NCBI RefSeq assembly: GCF_000472385.1
Contig: NZ_AWZU01000033.1
Coordinates: 24,796 to 87,306 of the forward strand
DNA length: 62,511 nt
Source: Bradyrhizobium sp. ARR65
Lineage (GTDB): Bacteria > Pseudomonadota > Alphaproteobacteria > Rhizobiales > Xanthobacteraceae
Direction: 5' to 3'
Made by a program: the position numbers and the translations under genes. A model generated the notes under the pieces. It did no database searches, was not told the origin of the DNA, and worked only from the letters and a program-made list of their open reading frames with translations. This document shows, in pieces, positions 27,771 to 36,146 of the stretch (its first letter is position 1; every line of letters begins with the position of its first letter).

Positions 27771-27817
27771 GCGAGCCTCGGGGCTTTGAGTCTGCTTCGA
27801 CGCGCGACCTAGGCTCC

Positions 27818-27919
27818 GTCATTCCGGGGCGATGCGTCAGCATCGAACCCGGAATCTCGAGATTCTCAGGTGCGCAATTGCGCATCATAGTTCGCCTCTT
27901 CGAGGCGCCCCGGAATGAC
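27818..27919. repeat. Palindromic repeat type A, copy 5
   Basis: The ends are GTCATTCCGGGGCG and GCGCCCCGGAATGAC. The 5' hairpin is CGATGC-GTCA-GCATCG, the central palindrome TGCGCAATTGCGCA, and the 3' hairpin CCTC-TTC-GAGG. It lies between PhoD and the TAXI protein. Confidence 0.88.
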
Positions 27920-27976
27920 GCGCCGCGCTTCACGGAAAGACGCTAACCGCTATAGGAAAAATCTATGACGGCCGGA

Positions 27977-29425
27977 TTAAAGCGTCCCCATGGCGCGGAA
28001 CTGCGCCCCGGCGCGCTGCAGGTTTTGCGGCATGGTCGCGATCAGGAGCTTGCGGTCGGCGATCGCGCGGTGAAATTGTTCGAGCACGATGTTGAAGGCG
28101 ACCAGCGCGCCTTGCTCGATCGCGCCGTCCTCGAAGCAACGCAGCGTGTCGCGCAGGATCGTGTCCGCTTCGCTCTGGAGCTGATCGAGCTCCTCCACTG
28201 AATCGCTGCGCCTGGCCTGCGCGATCATCTCGAGCAGGCGCTCGCGCAAATGGCTGTTGGTGTTGCGCTCGTCGCGTTTCAGATAGCCCGCGAACCAGGC
28301 CCCCAGCGAGCCCGTCGCCGACAGCGCCATCAGGGCCCACCAGATGTAATCGCTGTATTTGTCGAGGAAGGTCTTCTCCTCGCCGTCGACATAGGCGGCC
28401 GCGCCGGGATGCGCGGGGATGACGGCGTCCTTGTCGGTATCGGGGGTCTCGATCTTGGCCGCGAGCGGAAACTCCGCCATCAATTGCTGCCGCGCCGCGA
28501 ATAATTGCCGCGTGAGTGCCGCCACCGTGGTGTCCGAGAGGCCCTTCCGGGCGACGATGTGGTGGTTGAAGCTGATGGTCTTCACCTCATCGTCGGGGCG
28601 ATCGGGCGAGCCGCTGAAGGCGCCCGCGGGAATATCCGCCGCGTCGTAGGCAGGATGGTTCTGGGCAATCGCGTCCGCCAGATCGATGGCGAGGAAGGTC
28701 GGCTCGCCGCTTTCCTTGGCGGATGCGGCGATCGCCTCCGCCGTGATCTTGCTGTTGACCGGGCCCGCCGCGAGGTAGGCGTCCGCCTTTTGATTGCGGA
28801 TGGCCTCCGCTACTTCCGTGGTCGGAAACTGCACGATTTCCACCTTGCCGGGATCGACGCCGTACTGCTGCAGGATCACCTTGAGCAGATTCACGTTGGC
28901 CTCGGTGCGGCCAACGACGCCGATGCGATGGCCGGCGAGCTGGGCGATCTTGGTGATCTTCGCGCCCGACTTCTTCTTGCCCTTGGCCGCCGGTACCCAG
29001 ATCACGACAACGTTCTTGCGCAGGGTCGCCACCGCCTGCGCGTTCTTAGGGACATCGAGATCGCCCCGAATGATCGCGAGGTCGACGTTGCCTTTCGACA
29101 GCGCCTCCGCGCTGGCCACGGCCCCGTCGGTCTGAACGAGCTTCAGACGCACATAGCCGTGTGTCTGCGCAAACGTTTGCGTCAGCGTTTGCACAACCTT
29201 GACGTCATCGCTGTTGGCGGGGCCCACGGCGATCTTCAGGAGCACCGGCCGCATCGCAAAGTAATAGCCGCCGGCAACCGTGCCGATCAGCGCGAGCACC
29301 AGCGCGATCGCGACCAACAGCGTTTGCTGTCCCGGCGAGCGCGGCGGGGCTGGGGCCGGTGGAGCGGCTGGATCGAGGCCTCCGGTCATGGATCTCGCAA
29401 ATAAGCGTTTGAGGCTCAACTTCAT
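27977..29425 (-). CDS. TAXI-family binding protein tethered by two membrane helices
   Basis: The 482-residue product has an N-terminal helix (QQTLLVAIALVLALIGTVAGGYYF, about 33-56). A TAXI/TRAP substrate-binding domain follows (LKIAVGPANSDDVKVVQ, GNVDLAIIRGDLD, HRIGVVGRTEANVNLLKVIL, AYVDGEEKTFLDKYSDY). A second helix is near 360-382 (YIWWALMALSATGSLGAWF), and then a 100-residue helical, charged cytoplasmic tail. Ordinary TAXI proteins are soluble periplasmic binders for a TRAP permease. Here no permease gene is near and the protein is fixed to the membrane with an inside tail. Sensing or scaffolding is possible. Ligand unknown. Confidence 0.85.
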   Translation of the reverse strand: MKLSLKRLFARSMTGGLDPAAPPAPAPPRSPGQQTLLVAIALVLALIGTVAGGYYFAMRPVLLKIAVGPANSDDVKVVQTLTQTFAQTHGYVRLKLVQTDGAVASAEALSKGNVDLAIIRGDLDVPKNAQAVATLRKNVVVIWVPAAKGKKKSGAKITKIAQLAGHRIGVVGRTEANVNLLKVILQQYGVDPGKVEIVQFPTTEVAEAIRNQKADAYLAAGPVNSKITAEAIAASAKESGEPTFLAIDLADAIAQNHPAYDAADIPAGAFSGSPDRPDDEVKTISFNHHIVARKGLSDTTVAALTRQLFAARQQLMAEFPLAAKIETPDTDKDAVIPAHPGAAAYVDGEEKTFLDKYSDYIWWALMALSATGSLGAWFAGYLKRDERNTNSHLRERLLEMIAQARRSDSVEELDQLQSEADTILRDTLRCFEDGAIEQGALVAFNIVLEQFHRAIADRKLLIATMPQNLQRAGAQFRAMGTL

Positions 29426-29526
29426 GGCGCCGGCGCAGTTTGCAGCATTGTAGCAAAATCCTTGGACCCGAAGGGTTACAACTGCGTCATGGTTAGCGGA
29501 TCCGGCGGGCAGCTCGCGGCATTACA

Positions 29527-29570
29527 GCATGATCGGGGAAAGCGGATGCCGCTGTCCGAAAAGATTATGC
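29527..29570. repeat. Palindromic repeat type D, copy 4 (degenerate)
   Basis: The ends are GCATGATC and GATTATGC around GAAAGCGGATGCCGCTGTC. It lies between the divergent TAXI and phhB-like genes. Confidence 0.65.
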
Positions 29571-29646
29571 CTAATCAAGGGCCTAGCGGGCGAGCTACGC
29601 AGCCTCGCGCGGTGAAGCAAAGTTCCGGCCAAGACGGGAGACGATC

Positions 29647-29949
29647 ATGGTGAACCGACTGACGGCAGAAGCGCGCAAATCGGAGCTCAAGGGCCTGCCC
29701 GGCTGGGCGGAGGTTCAGGGCCGGGAGGCGATCACGCGGACCTTCGTGTTCAAGGACTTCAACGAGGCGTTCGGCTTCATGGCCCGTGCGGCGTTGGTCG
29801 CCGAAAAACACGACCATCACCCCGAATGGCGCAACGTCTACAAGACCGTGGAGGTGGTGCTGTCCACCCATGATGCCGGCGGCGTCACCGAGCGCGACAT
29901 CAAGCTCGCCAAGGCGATGAACGCCATTGCCGGTCAGTTTGGCGTTTGA
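29647..29949 (+). CDS. 4a-hydroxytetrahydrobiopterin dehydratase (pterin-4a-carbinolamine dehydratase)
   Basis: A 100-residue PCD/DCoH protein that dehydrates 4a-hydroxy-tetrahydropterin, usually to regenerate the cofactor of phenylalanine hydroxylase. The family signature EKHDHHPEWRNVYKTVEVVLSTHD contains the catalytic histidines. The flanking helix FNEAFGFMARAALVAEK and the N-terminal RKSELKGLPGW are typical. The length is normal. No aromatic hydroxylase gene lies nearby, so its partner is not shown by context. Confidence 0.93.
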   Translation: MVNRLTAEARKSELKGLPGWAEVQGREAITRTFVFKDFNEAFGFMARAALVAEKHDHHPEWRNVYKTVEVVLSTHDAGGVTERDIKLAKAMNAIAGQFGV

Positions 29950-30045
29950 ACCCGGCAAGGCACAAGGCTTGCGGTGGCGCTAGCCAGTGCCCAGTTGCTG
30001 GAGCTAGGATCGGACTACATTCGAAAACGGGCCTACGTTCGTCTC

Positions 30046-30175
30046 GTCACCCCTGAGGCGCTCGTCAAGGGAGCGCTGCTCTGTTGGCGGGCCTCGAAGG
30101 GCGAGGGCCCGGCTCTCGTTGCGGGGACGTTCATCCTTCGAGGCCGCCGCTTTGCGGCTGCGCCTGAAGGATGAC
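30046..30175. repeat. Palindromic repeat type C, copy 4
   Basis: It begins GTCACCCCTGAGGCG and ends CGCCTGAAGGATGAC, with GGCGCTCGTCAAGGGAGCGC-like and GGCCGCCGCTTTGCGGC hairpins. It lies between the pterin dehydratase and DUF1232 genes. Confidence 0.75.
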
Positions 30176-30227
30176 GGTTCGAAATGGTGTCTCAGAACGA
30201 TCCAGAGGCTTGAGGGGAGTTTTGGCA

Positions 30228-30602
30228 ATGGCGTCAGACTATTCAGTGGGCTTTGAGCCGGCCGATCGGCTGGCTGAAGACCGCGAGAGCGTGCGCCGGC
30301 GGTTCTGGGGCAAGTTCAAGCGCGTGATGGCGACGCTTCCGTTCGCGGAGGATCTGTTGGCCGCCTATTACTGCGCGTTCGACAAGGAGACGCCGCGGCA
30401 TGTCCAGGTCGCGCTGTTAGGGGCGATCGCCTATTTCATCCTGCCGTTCGATTTCATTCCAGACATGATGCCGGTCCTCGGCTTCACCGACGATGCCGCC
30501 ATTCTCGCCACCGCAATCCGCCTGGTTGCCGCTCACATCACGCCGGAGCATCGCGAGGCCGCGCGTGCGGCGCTGAAGCGGGGCATCGACAGCGAAAGTT
30601 GA
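30228..30602 (+). CDS. DUF1232 (YkvA-like) protein
   Basis: A 124-residue protein with the DUF1232 core ALLGAIAYFILPFDFIPDMMPVLGFTDDAAIL, a hydrophobic helical hairpin with the conserved D-x-I/L-P-D pattern. It is preceded by a charged N-terminal helix. The family is membrane-associated and of unknown function. ATG 30228 is preceded by GAGGGGAG at a good distance, which decides against the longer frame starting in repeat C4. It is convergent with the second TAXI gene. Confidence 0.92.
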   Translation: MASDYSVGFEPADRLAEDRESVRRRFWGKFKRVMATLPFAEDLLAAYYCAFDKETPRHVQVALLGAIAYFILPFDFIPDMMPVLGFTDDAAILATAIRLVAAHITPEHREAARAALKRGIDSES

Positions 30603-30660
30603 GAAGGCCGGAGCGCAGCTTCCGCCGCCGCTCCGCCTCTTTTGCCTCGGATGGAGACAG

Positions 30661-31869
30661 CTAGTTGCGCTGGCGCCTGATCGGCTTATCGGCAACCGGC
30701 GCCTGGGCCCTTGCATTCTCCTTCTCGGCCTGGTCGGCCTGCCAGGCCTGGAACTGCTTGAACAGGGCTTCCTTATCGGACTCCGACTGGATGCCCTTTG
30801 CAGCCGCGGGATTCTGCTGCAGGAAGGTCTCGAACCGATTGCGCATGGCCTGATCGATGCCGTGGGCTTCCAGCCATTGCTGCGCGGCCGGCAGGCGCTG
30901 CCAGCCCGGCAGCGGGGCTGCCAGCGAAGTCTCCTTCCATTTCGGATGGAACGGAGGATGTTGGAAGGTCGGGAATTTCGTGAAGAACGCGTCCACGAAC
31001 AGCGCGAGCTTGCGATAACGTTCGGTGTTGGACGGCCAATTATAGGCGGCAAGCACCGCCGGCACTGCAATAGTGTCCACCGTTTCGCCGTCGGCGATCA
31101 GATTGGGATAGTCCTTCGAGGTCATGCGCGCCGGCAGGTAGTCGCCCTGCAGCGGCCTGTCGTAGTCGACCGTGGCGAGGTGAAAACGGCCATCGTTGTT
31201 GAAGGTGCTGACAGACTTGTAGGGCTTGCCGCCGACGACGATCACCGCGTCAACTTCGCCCTTCTTCAGTTTCTCCATCGCGATGCGCTGCTCGATATAG
31301 ACGAAATTCGCCTTGAGCCCGAGCCGCTCGAACACGGTCAGTGCTGTGACGAAGGTGCCCCCATTGGGCAGATCGACGCTGACCGTCTTGCCCTCGAGAT
31401 CCTTCAGATTGCGGACCGATTTCGGCGCAATGACCTGCATCTCTTCGTTGTAGAGCTTGGTCACGTAAGTGAATTGCCGCTTGATGTCTTTCGCAAAGCC
31501 CTTGCGCTCGAGATAATCGAGCGTGTCAGCGCGCACGATGCCGAGATCGACGCCCTGCAGGAACAGAATGTCGGCGACGCTCTGCACCGAGCCGCGGCCG
31601 ACGATGGGGAGCACGCGCAGCTTGTTGCCGTCGTCCAGCACGGAGGCGAGGTCGGCGCCGAACTGGACATAGGTGCCGCCGATCGTGCCGGTGATCAGCG
31701 TCACCGTGTTGGCGTTGAGCGCCTGCTTGGTCTGCGCCGAACCGAATTGAAAGATGGCCCTGAGGCTGTCGCTGACCTTGGCCGGATCATACTCGGTCTC
31801 TTCGGCGCGCGCGGCGAGGCCGCACACCATCGCGATGGCAACGATGGCCAGTCCAAAAATCTTACGCAT
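30661..31869 (-). CDS. Periplasmic TAXI-family TRAP solute-binding protein
   Basis: The 402-residue product has a signal peptide (MRKIFGLAIVAIAMVCGLAARA) and a TAXI domain. Recognisable segments are TVTLITGTIGGTYVQFGADLASVL, GVDLGIVRADTLDYL, LKDLEGKTVSVDLPNGGTFVTALTVFE and GEVDAVIVVGGKPYKSV. The last ~90 residues are Gln/Ala-rich and charged. No DctM/DctQ-type permease lies in this window, so it is either an orphan binder or serves a permease elsewhere. It is followed downstream on the minus strand by nothing and preceded, 21 nt upstream, by the Sel1-like gene, so these two probably share a transcript. Ligand unknown. Confidence 0.88.
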   Translation of the reverse strand: MRKIFGLAIVAIAMVCGLAARAEETEYDPAKVSDSLRAIFQFGSAQTKQALNANTVTLITGTIGGTYVQFGADLASVLDDGNKLRVLPIVGRGSVQSVADILFLQGVDLGIVRADTLDYLERKGFAKDIKRQFTYVTKLYNEEMQVIAPKSVRNLKDLEGKTVSVDLPNGGTFVTALTVFERLGLKANFVYIEQRIAMEKLKKGEVDAVIVVGGKPYKSVSTFNNDGRFHLATVDYDRPLQGDYLPARMTSKDYPNLIADGETVDTIAVPAVLAAYNWPSNTERYRKLALFVDAFFTKFPTFQHPPFHPKWKETSLAAPLPGWQRLPAAQQWLEAHGIDQAMRNRFETFLQQNPAAAKGIQSESDKEALFKQFQAWQADQAEKENARAQAPVADKPIRRQRN

Positions 31870-31890
31870 GTTGTCCCCTGAATGTGAAAG

Positions 31891-32832
31891 CTAATTGGCA
31901 GGTAGTTGCGCCAGGCGCTGTCGGGCCTCGGCGGAGCCGAACTGGGCGGCCTTCTGGTACCAGGCGCGCGCCTTGTCCGGCTCCGGCGTGATGTTGCGGA
32001 CGTCGGAGGGACCAAGCACAGCCGGGTCGTAGGTCCGGGCCAGCATCAGCGCGGCCTCAGCGTTCTGCGCTTCGGCGGCGCGTTCGAGCAGCAGCCGCGC
32101 TGCGGGAACGTCGCCCATTGCCAGGAAATCCTTGGCGCGCTTCATCAGCGTGGCAAGTTCTGCGCCGTCGATCCGCTTCGGCTGCGGCGCCGGGGCGGGC
32201 TCGGCAACCGGCGGCGCGACAGCAACCTGCGGCGCTACGGCGGCAGCCGGTGCCGCAGCGGCAGGCGGCGTCACGACAGGGACAGGCGGCGTCGCAGCGG
32301 CAGGTGCTGCGCTTCGCAGGGCTGCCTGATAGGCAGTTGAAATCTCCTCACGCGATGGTGCCGTTGCAGTCGCCACCACCCTGGGCCCGGGGGCCGGCGC
32401 CGGCGCGGTCATACGCGTGGGATCCTTCAACTGCAGGTCGACAGCGGTGAGCTGACCACCCTCCGTGTTTGCAGCGGCGGTCGGCGATACTGCGGCGGAA
32501 ATGGAAGCCTTTGCGTTGACGATGATGTCGCGCGTGGCATCGGAGGAGAACCAGGTGAACAACGCGGCCGCACCTGAGGCCGCAACGACCAGCAAGAGTA
32601 TCTTTGATGTGACGGAGGCGAGCCCTCGCTTGCGCGGTGGGGCGACGAATTCGTGCGGCTCTGGTTCGCCGTCGGGATCGGACAGGAACAATGGGACCGA
32701 CTGATCCGGCGTGTAGTCGTTTCTCGCGGATCGCCCGAACCTGTAAGCCGCTGGTTGAGAGTTGGTTAAGTCTTCGTCAAACCCATCGACATCGTGATCG
32801 TATGAACGAAACCGCGTCCTTGGCTCTACCAT
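31891..32832 (-). CDS. Membrane-anchored Sel1-like repeat protein
   Basis: A 313-residue protein with a cytoplasmic N-terminus of about 70 residues and one membrane helix near 73-95 (VTSKILLLVVAASGAAALFTWF). A Pro/Ala/Val-rich linker spans about 140-220. The C-terminal segment (LATLMKRAKDFLAMGDVPAARLLLERAAEAQNAEAALML, then KARAWYQKAAQFGSAEARQRL) resembles one to two Sel1/TPR repeats. Such proteins scaffold complexes in the periplasm. It is upstream of the TAXI gene with a 21-nt gap. The join suggests a shared function, but no partner is known. Confidence 0.8.
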   Translation of the reverse strand: MVEPRTRFRSYDHDVDGFDEDLTNSQPAAYRFGRSARNDYTPDQSVPLFLSDPDGEPEPHEFVAPPRKRGLASVTSKILLLVVAASGAAALFTWFSSDATRDIIVNAKASISAAVSPTAAANTEGGQLTAVDLQLKDPTRMTAPAPAPGPRVVATATAPSREEISTAYQAALRSAAPAAATPPVPVVTPPAAAAPAAAVAPQVAVAPPVAEPAPAPQPKRIDGAELATLMKRAKDFLAMGDVPAARLLLERAAEAQNAEAALMLARTYDPAVLGPSDVRNITPEPDKARAWYQKAAQFGSAEARQRLAQLPAN

Positions 32833-33390
32833 GGTGATGCTTCCCCACTACTGCAACGCAACAGTCGGGGCAGCCTTGGCCAATGTCCCTGCTATTCATT
32901 GTTATTGTCCAGATGCCGCCCCGCTACTGGAACTGCGGTAATCCGCCGTCTGAATCAGCCCAAAAGACGGCTCAGCCAGGCACGAATGGGGAGATTTTTT
33001 GGATTCATTGAGGCAGAGGAGAGCAGTTCACAATGAAATTGTGGGCATCATCTTCTTCGAATTCGCTGCATCGCAGATCATCCGGCGCAGCGTCCGGCGT
33101 ACCTGGTCACGGTCGGCCTCAGCGGAAAAATCCACGTGTTGTCAATCACATTTGCAGCTTCAGCGGGGATCGTTTGCCTCCGCTTTGTCGCGCCAGCCAG
33201 GGGCTGAGCGCTCACATCGGACGCAGCGCGGGGGCGGTTCTGCGTGTGGCAAAATTATGGCGAAACGGCGGATATGATCCTGGGGCGAAACTTCTGCGCG
33301 GTGGGCCGTTATGGTTAATGCCTGGTTTGCGATGCCCGCCCACGCGCACCCGCAGCCGCCGTTTTTTTGCGGTGCGCGCGGGCCTCGCTG
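32833..33390. other. 558-nt stretch with no supported gene
   Basis: Short frames on the plus strand (starting near 32999 and 33033) lack ribosome sites and family features. A perfect hairpin GCCGTCT / AGACGGC with a 13-nt loop lies at 32945-32971. Near the downstream end, GCGCACC/GGTGCGC arms around a T-run at 33350-33383 could end transcription of the oxidoreductase gene, though the T-run is in the loop. Confidence 0.5.
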
Positions 33391-34365
33391 TCACGGATGC
33401 AGGATCACCTTGCCCATGGCCTTGCGGCCCGCGAGCACCTTGAGCGCGTCGGCGGTTTGCGACAGCGGGAACGTCCGATCGACATGCGAGGAGATCTTGC
33501 CGTCCGCCGTCCACTGCACGAGCTTTTCCAGATTGGCGCGGTTCTTTGCGGGATTGAGGCGCGCCCAATTGCCCCAGAACACGCCGCGGATGTCGCAGCC
33601 TTTGAGCAGCGCGAGGTTGAGCGGCATCTTCGGAATGTCGCCGGCCGCAAAGCCGATCACCAAGAAGCGGCCTTCCCAGGCGATCGAACGCAACGCGGCT
33701 TCGGCATAGTTGCCGCCGACCGGATCGAAGATGATGTCGGCGCCCTTGCCGTCAGTGAGGCGTCGCAAGCCCTCCTTGAGGTCCTCCTTGGCATAATTCA
33801 GCGTCAGCTCGGCGCCATGCGCCTTGGCGAATTCGAGCTTTTCCTCCGAGGACGCGCAGGCGATCACCCTCAGCCCCATCAGCTTGCCGAGCTCGCAAGC
33901 GGCAAGGCCGGTGCCGCCCGCAGCGCCCAACACCGCGAGCGTCTCGCCGTTCTTGGGACTCGCGCGATCCTCCAGCGCATGCAGCGCGGTGCCGTAGATA
34001 ATGATGATGCCGGCGGCGCGGTCGAAATCCAGATTGTCGGGAATCTTCACAATGGAGGCGGCTGGCAGCGCGATCTTCTCGCGCGCGCCATTATGACCGC
34101 AGGAGGCGATGACACGGTCGCCGACCCTGAGGTCGGTGACGCCTGCCCCGACGCTCTCAATCACGCCGGCGACCTCGGCCGCCGGCGAGAACGGAAATGG
34201 CGGTTTGATCTGGTATTTGCCTTGGATCATCAGGAGATCGAAGAAGTTCAGCGCCGCGGCCTTTATCGCGATCACGGCCTGCCCGGCCTCCGCGACGGGA
34301 TCGGGCACATCGGCCAGCAAGAGATCGTCGGGTTGGCAATATTGCGAGCAGAGAATGGCTTTCAT
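33391..34365 (-). CDS. NADPH:quinone oxidoreductase-like zinc-free MDR protein
   Basis: A 324-residue medium-chain dehydrogenase/reductase of the quinone oxidoreductase group. It starts MKAILCSQYCQPDDLLLADV. The cofactor motif VLGAAGGTGLAACELGKLMG and the following ACASSEEKLEFAKAHGAE suggest NADPH. DIIFDPVGGNYAEAALRSIAWEGRFLVIGFAAGDIP is the family's late signature. The zinc-binding cysteines of alcohol dehydrogenases are absent. ATG 34365 matches the family start; a longer frame to 34452 runs through repeat B2. It is divergent from an SDR gene. Substrate (quinone, enone or acryloyl-CoA type) unknown. Confidence 0.92.
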   Translation of the reverse strand: MKAILCSQYCQPDDLLLADVPDPVAEAGQAVIAIKAAALNFFDLLMIQGKYQIKPPFPFSPAAEVAGVIESVGAGVTDLRVGDRVIASCGHNGAREKIALPAASIVKIPDNLDFDRAAGIIIIYGTALHALEDRASPKNGETLAVLGAAGGTGLAACELGKLMGLRVIACASSEEKLEFAKAHGAELTLNYAKEDLKEGLRRLTDGKGADIIFDPVGGNYAEAALRSIAWEGRFLVIGFAAGDIPKMPLNLALLKGCDIRGVFWGNWARLNPAKNRANLEKLVQWTADGKISSHVDRTFPLSQTADALKVLAGRKAMGKVILHP

Positions 34366-34408
34366 GGATACACCTGAGTTTCGGACGCGGAATTTGTCGC
34401 GCCAACTT

Positions 34409-34489
34409 GTCATTGCGGGTGACGCGAAGCAATCCATCGCCGCGTCAAACATTCTGGATCATCATGTCGCTGGCGCTCGTCGCAACGAC
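34409..34489. repeat. Palindromic repeat type B, copy 2
   Basis: It begins GTCATTGCGGGTGACGCGAAGCA and ends GCTCGTCGCAACGAC, with ATCCA / TGGAT inner arms as in copy 1. It lies between two divergent genes. Confidence 0.75.
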
Positions 34490-34509
34490 GTCTCACGAGG
34501 GATCGAACA

Positions 34510-35346
34510 ATGTTTGAAAAAGGTCTGCTGAAACAGAAGCGCATCCTGATCACCGGCGGCGGCACTGGACTTGGCGCCGTGATGGCACGTCGGTTTCTGG
34601 AGCTCGGGGCTGAGCTCGTCATCTGCGGTCGCAGGCAGGACGTGTTGGAGACGACGGCAGCCGAGATGCGCGCCGCGTGCGGCGGCAAGGTCACCGCGAT
34701 TGCCTGCGATATCCGCGACGGTGGTGCGGTTGAGGCGATGATGGACCAGCTCTGGCGCGAGGCTCCGCTGGATGTCTTGGTCAACAACGCCGCCGCAACG
34801 TTCATTGCGCAGACCGAGCGGCTGTCGTTCCGCGCGGCGGACGCAATCCTGGCGCCGACACTGCATGGCGCGCTCTATTGCACCATTGCCGCCGGCAGAC
34901 GCTGGATCGAAGGTCGGCACAAGGGCGTGGTGCTGTCGATCCTTTCAACATCGACCATCACCGGCCGCGCCTTCACCGTGCCCTCGGCGATGGCGAAATC
35001 CGCGCTGCTGGCGATGACCAAGAGCCTTGCCGTCGAGTGGGGGCCGAAGGGCATTCGCACTGTCGCCATTGCGCCGGGCAGTTTCCCGACGCGGGGTGCC
35101 TCGGGGCAGCTTCGCCCCGAAGGCCGCGAGGAGGGCGCTGCGCGCAATCCGCTGGGGCGTGTCGGCGAGCATCGCGAGCTGGCCGACCTCGCGAGTTTTC
35201 TGATCTGCGATGCCGCGAGCTACACCAACGGCGAAATGGTGGTGCAGGACGGCGGCGCCCATCTGCGTTCGTCGGGCGCGGAGGATCTGTTGCAATGGAG
35301 TGAGGCGCAATGGGAAACTTTGCGCGCCTCACGGGCGAAGAGCTGA
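34510..35346 (+). CDS. SDR family oxidoreductase (2,4-dienoyl-CoA reductase-like)
   Basis: A 278-residue SDR. The cofactor motif is ITGGGTGLGAVMARRF (15-30), CGRR follows strand 2 (NADP-type), and LVNNAAATF and LSILSTSTITGRAF come next. In place of the usual Tyr-x3-Lys the sequence reads VPSAMAKSALL, so the catalytic tyrosine is replaced while lysine is kept. That pattern occurs in the peroxisomal-type 2,4-dienoyl-CoA reductase branch. PGSFPTRGASGQL is the late loop. Divergent from the quinone oxidoreductase gene. A role in acyl-CoA metabolism is inference. Confidence 0.9.
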   Translation: MFEKGLLKQKRILITGGGTGLGAVMARRFLELGAELVICGRRQDVLETTAAEMRAACGGKVTAIACDIRDGGAVEAMMDQLWREAPLDVLVNNAAATFIAQTERLSFRAADAILAPTLHGALYCTIAAGRRWIEGRHKGVVLSILSTSTITGRAFTVPSAMAKSALLAMTKSLAVEWGPKGIRTVAIAPGSFPTRGASGQLRPEGREEGAARNPLGRVGEHRELADLASFLICDAASYTNGEMVVQDGGAHLRSSGAEDLLQWSEAQWETLRASRAKS

Positions 35347-35463
35347 CCGGCAACAATCTCTGGCTGCCTTCCCAAGACTCGTGTTCCCGGCTATGGCTTT
35401 GCCCGGCGAAGCATCGATCACCGGGCCATCTTCCAGTCACAATATTGGGGGAACCAACCGCTC

Positions 35464-36075
35464 ATGTCGTTTCGGCGGGCGCTGACAATTCTGATCATCA
35501 ATGCATTGGCGTGCGGGGTGGCTCACCTCGCGCAGGCGCAATCCGCGTCCTCGCCAAAGCAGGCAAAAGCCGCCGCCAAGCCGGCGCCAGCGGCTGCCAA
35601 GCCATCGGCCGCGGCCACAGGCGGTGCCGAGCCGACCCTGATCGGCCAGTTCGGTACCTGGGGAGCTTACACAGCCATGCCGAACGGCAAGAAGGTGTGC
35701 TTCGCGCTGGCCAAGCCGACCTCGTCGAAAACCATTCCGCCGAATCGGCCGCGTGATCCGGCCTATGCCTTCGTGTCCACGCGTCCGGCGGAAAAGGTCT
35801 TCAACGAGGTCTCGATCATGATCGGCTATGCGCTCAAGCCGGGCTCCGAATCGACATTGCAAGTCGGCGGCGCGACCTATGCGATGTACACGCAAGGAGA
35901 CGGGCTCTGGATCAAGAACGCCGCCGAGGAAGAGCGCATGGTGGACGCGATGCGCCGCGCTTCCGACGTTGTGGTCAAGGGCGTCTCGGCCAAAGGCACC
36001 GAGACGGTCGATACATTCTCGCTGAAAGGCCTGTCGCAGGCGCTCGACAGGATCGCGCAGGACTGCAAGCGCTAA
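35464..36075 (+). CDS. Invasion-associated locus B (IalB)-like exported protein
   Basis: A 203-residue protein with a signal peptide (ALTILIINALACGVAHLAQA, residues 6-25) and a low-complexity Ala/Lys/Pro linker. An IalB-like domain follows, with FGTWGAYTAMPNGKKVCFALAKP, RPAEKVFNEVSIMIGYALKPG and DAMRRASDVVVKGVSAKGTETVDTFSLKGLSQAL. Two cysteines (near 77 and 201) may pair. The name comes from a Bartonella protein; in soil alphaproteobacteria these proteins are common and not linked to invasion. Function unknown. It precedes rlmN in the same direction by 71 nt. Confidence 0.8.
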   Translation: MSFRRALTILIINALACGVAHLAQAQSASSPKQAKAAAKPAPAAAKPSAAATGGAEPTLIGQFGTWGAYTAMPNGKKVCFALAKPTSSKTIPPNRPRDPAYAFVSTRPAEKVFNEVSIMIGYALKPGSESTLQVGGATYAMYTQGDGLWIKNAAEEERMVDAMRRASDVVVKGVSAKGTETVDTFSLKGLSQALDRIAQDCKR

Positions 36076-36146
36076 CTCATTTTTTCGGCACTAAACCAAT
36101 TCATGGCGACTTTCCAGCAAGCGCGGGACGCCTTATCTAATCGGTC

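Noticed and set aside
26139..27812. 557-codon frame opposite phoD
   Set aside because: Shadow of PhoD, whose Tat signal and metal motifs are clear on the other strand.
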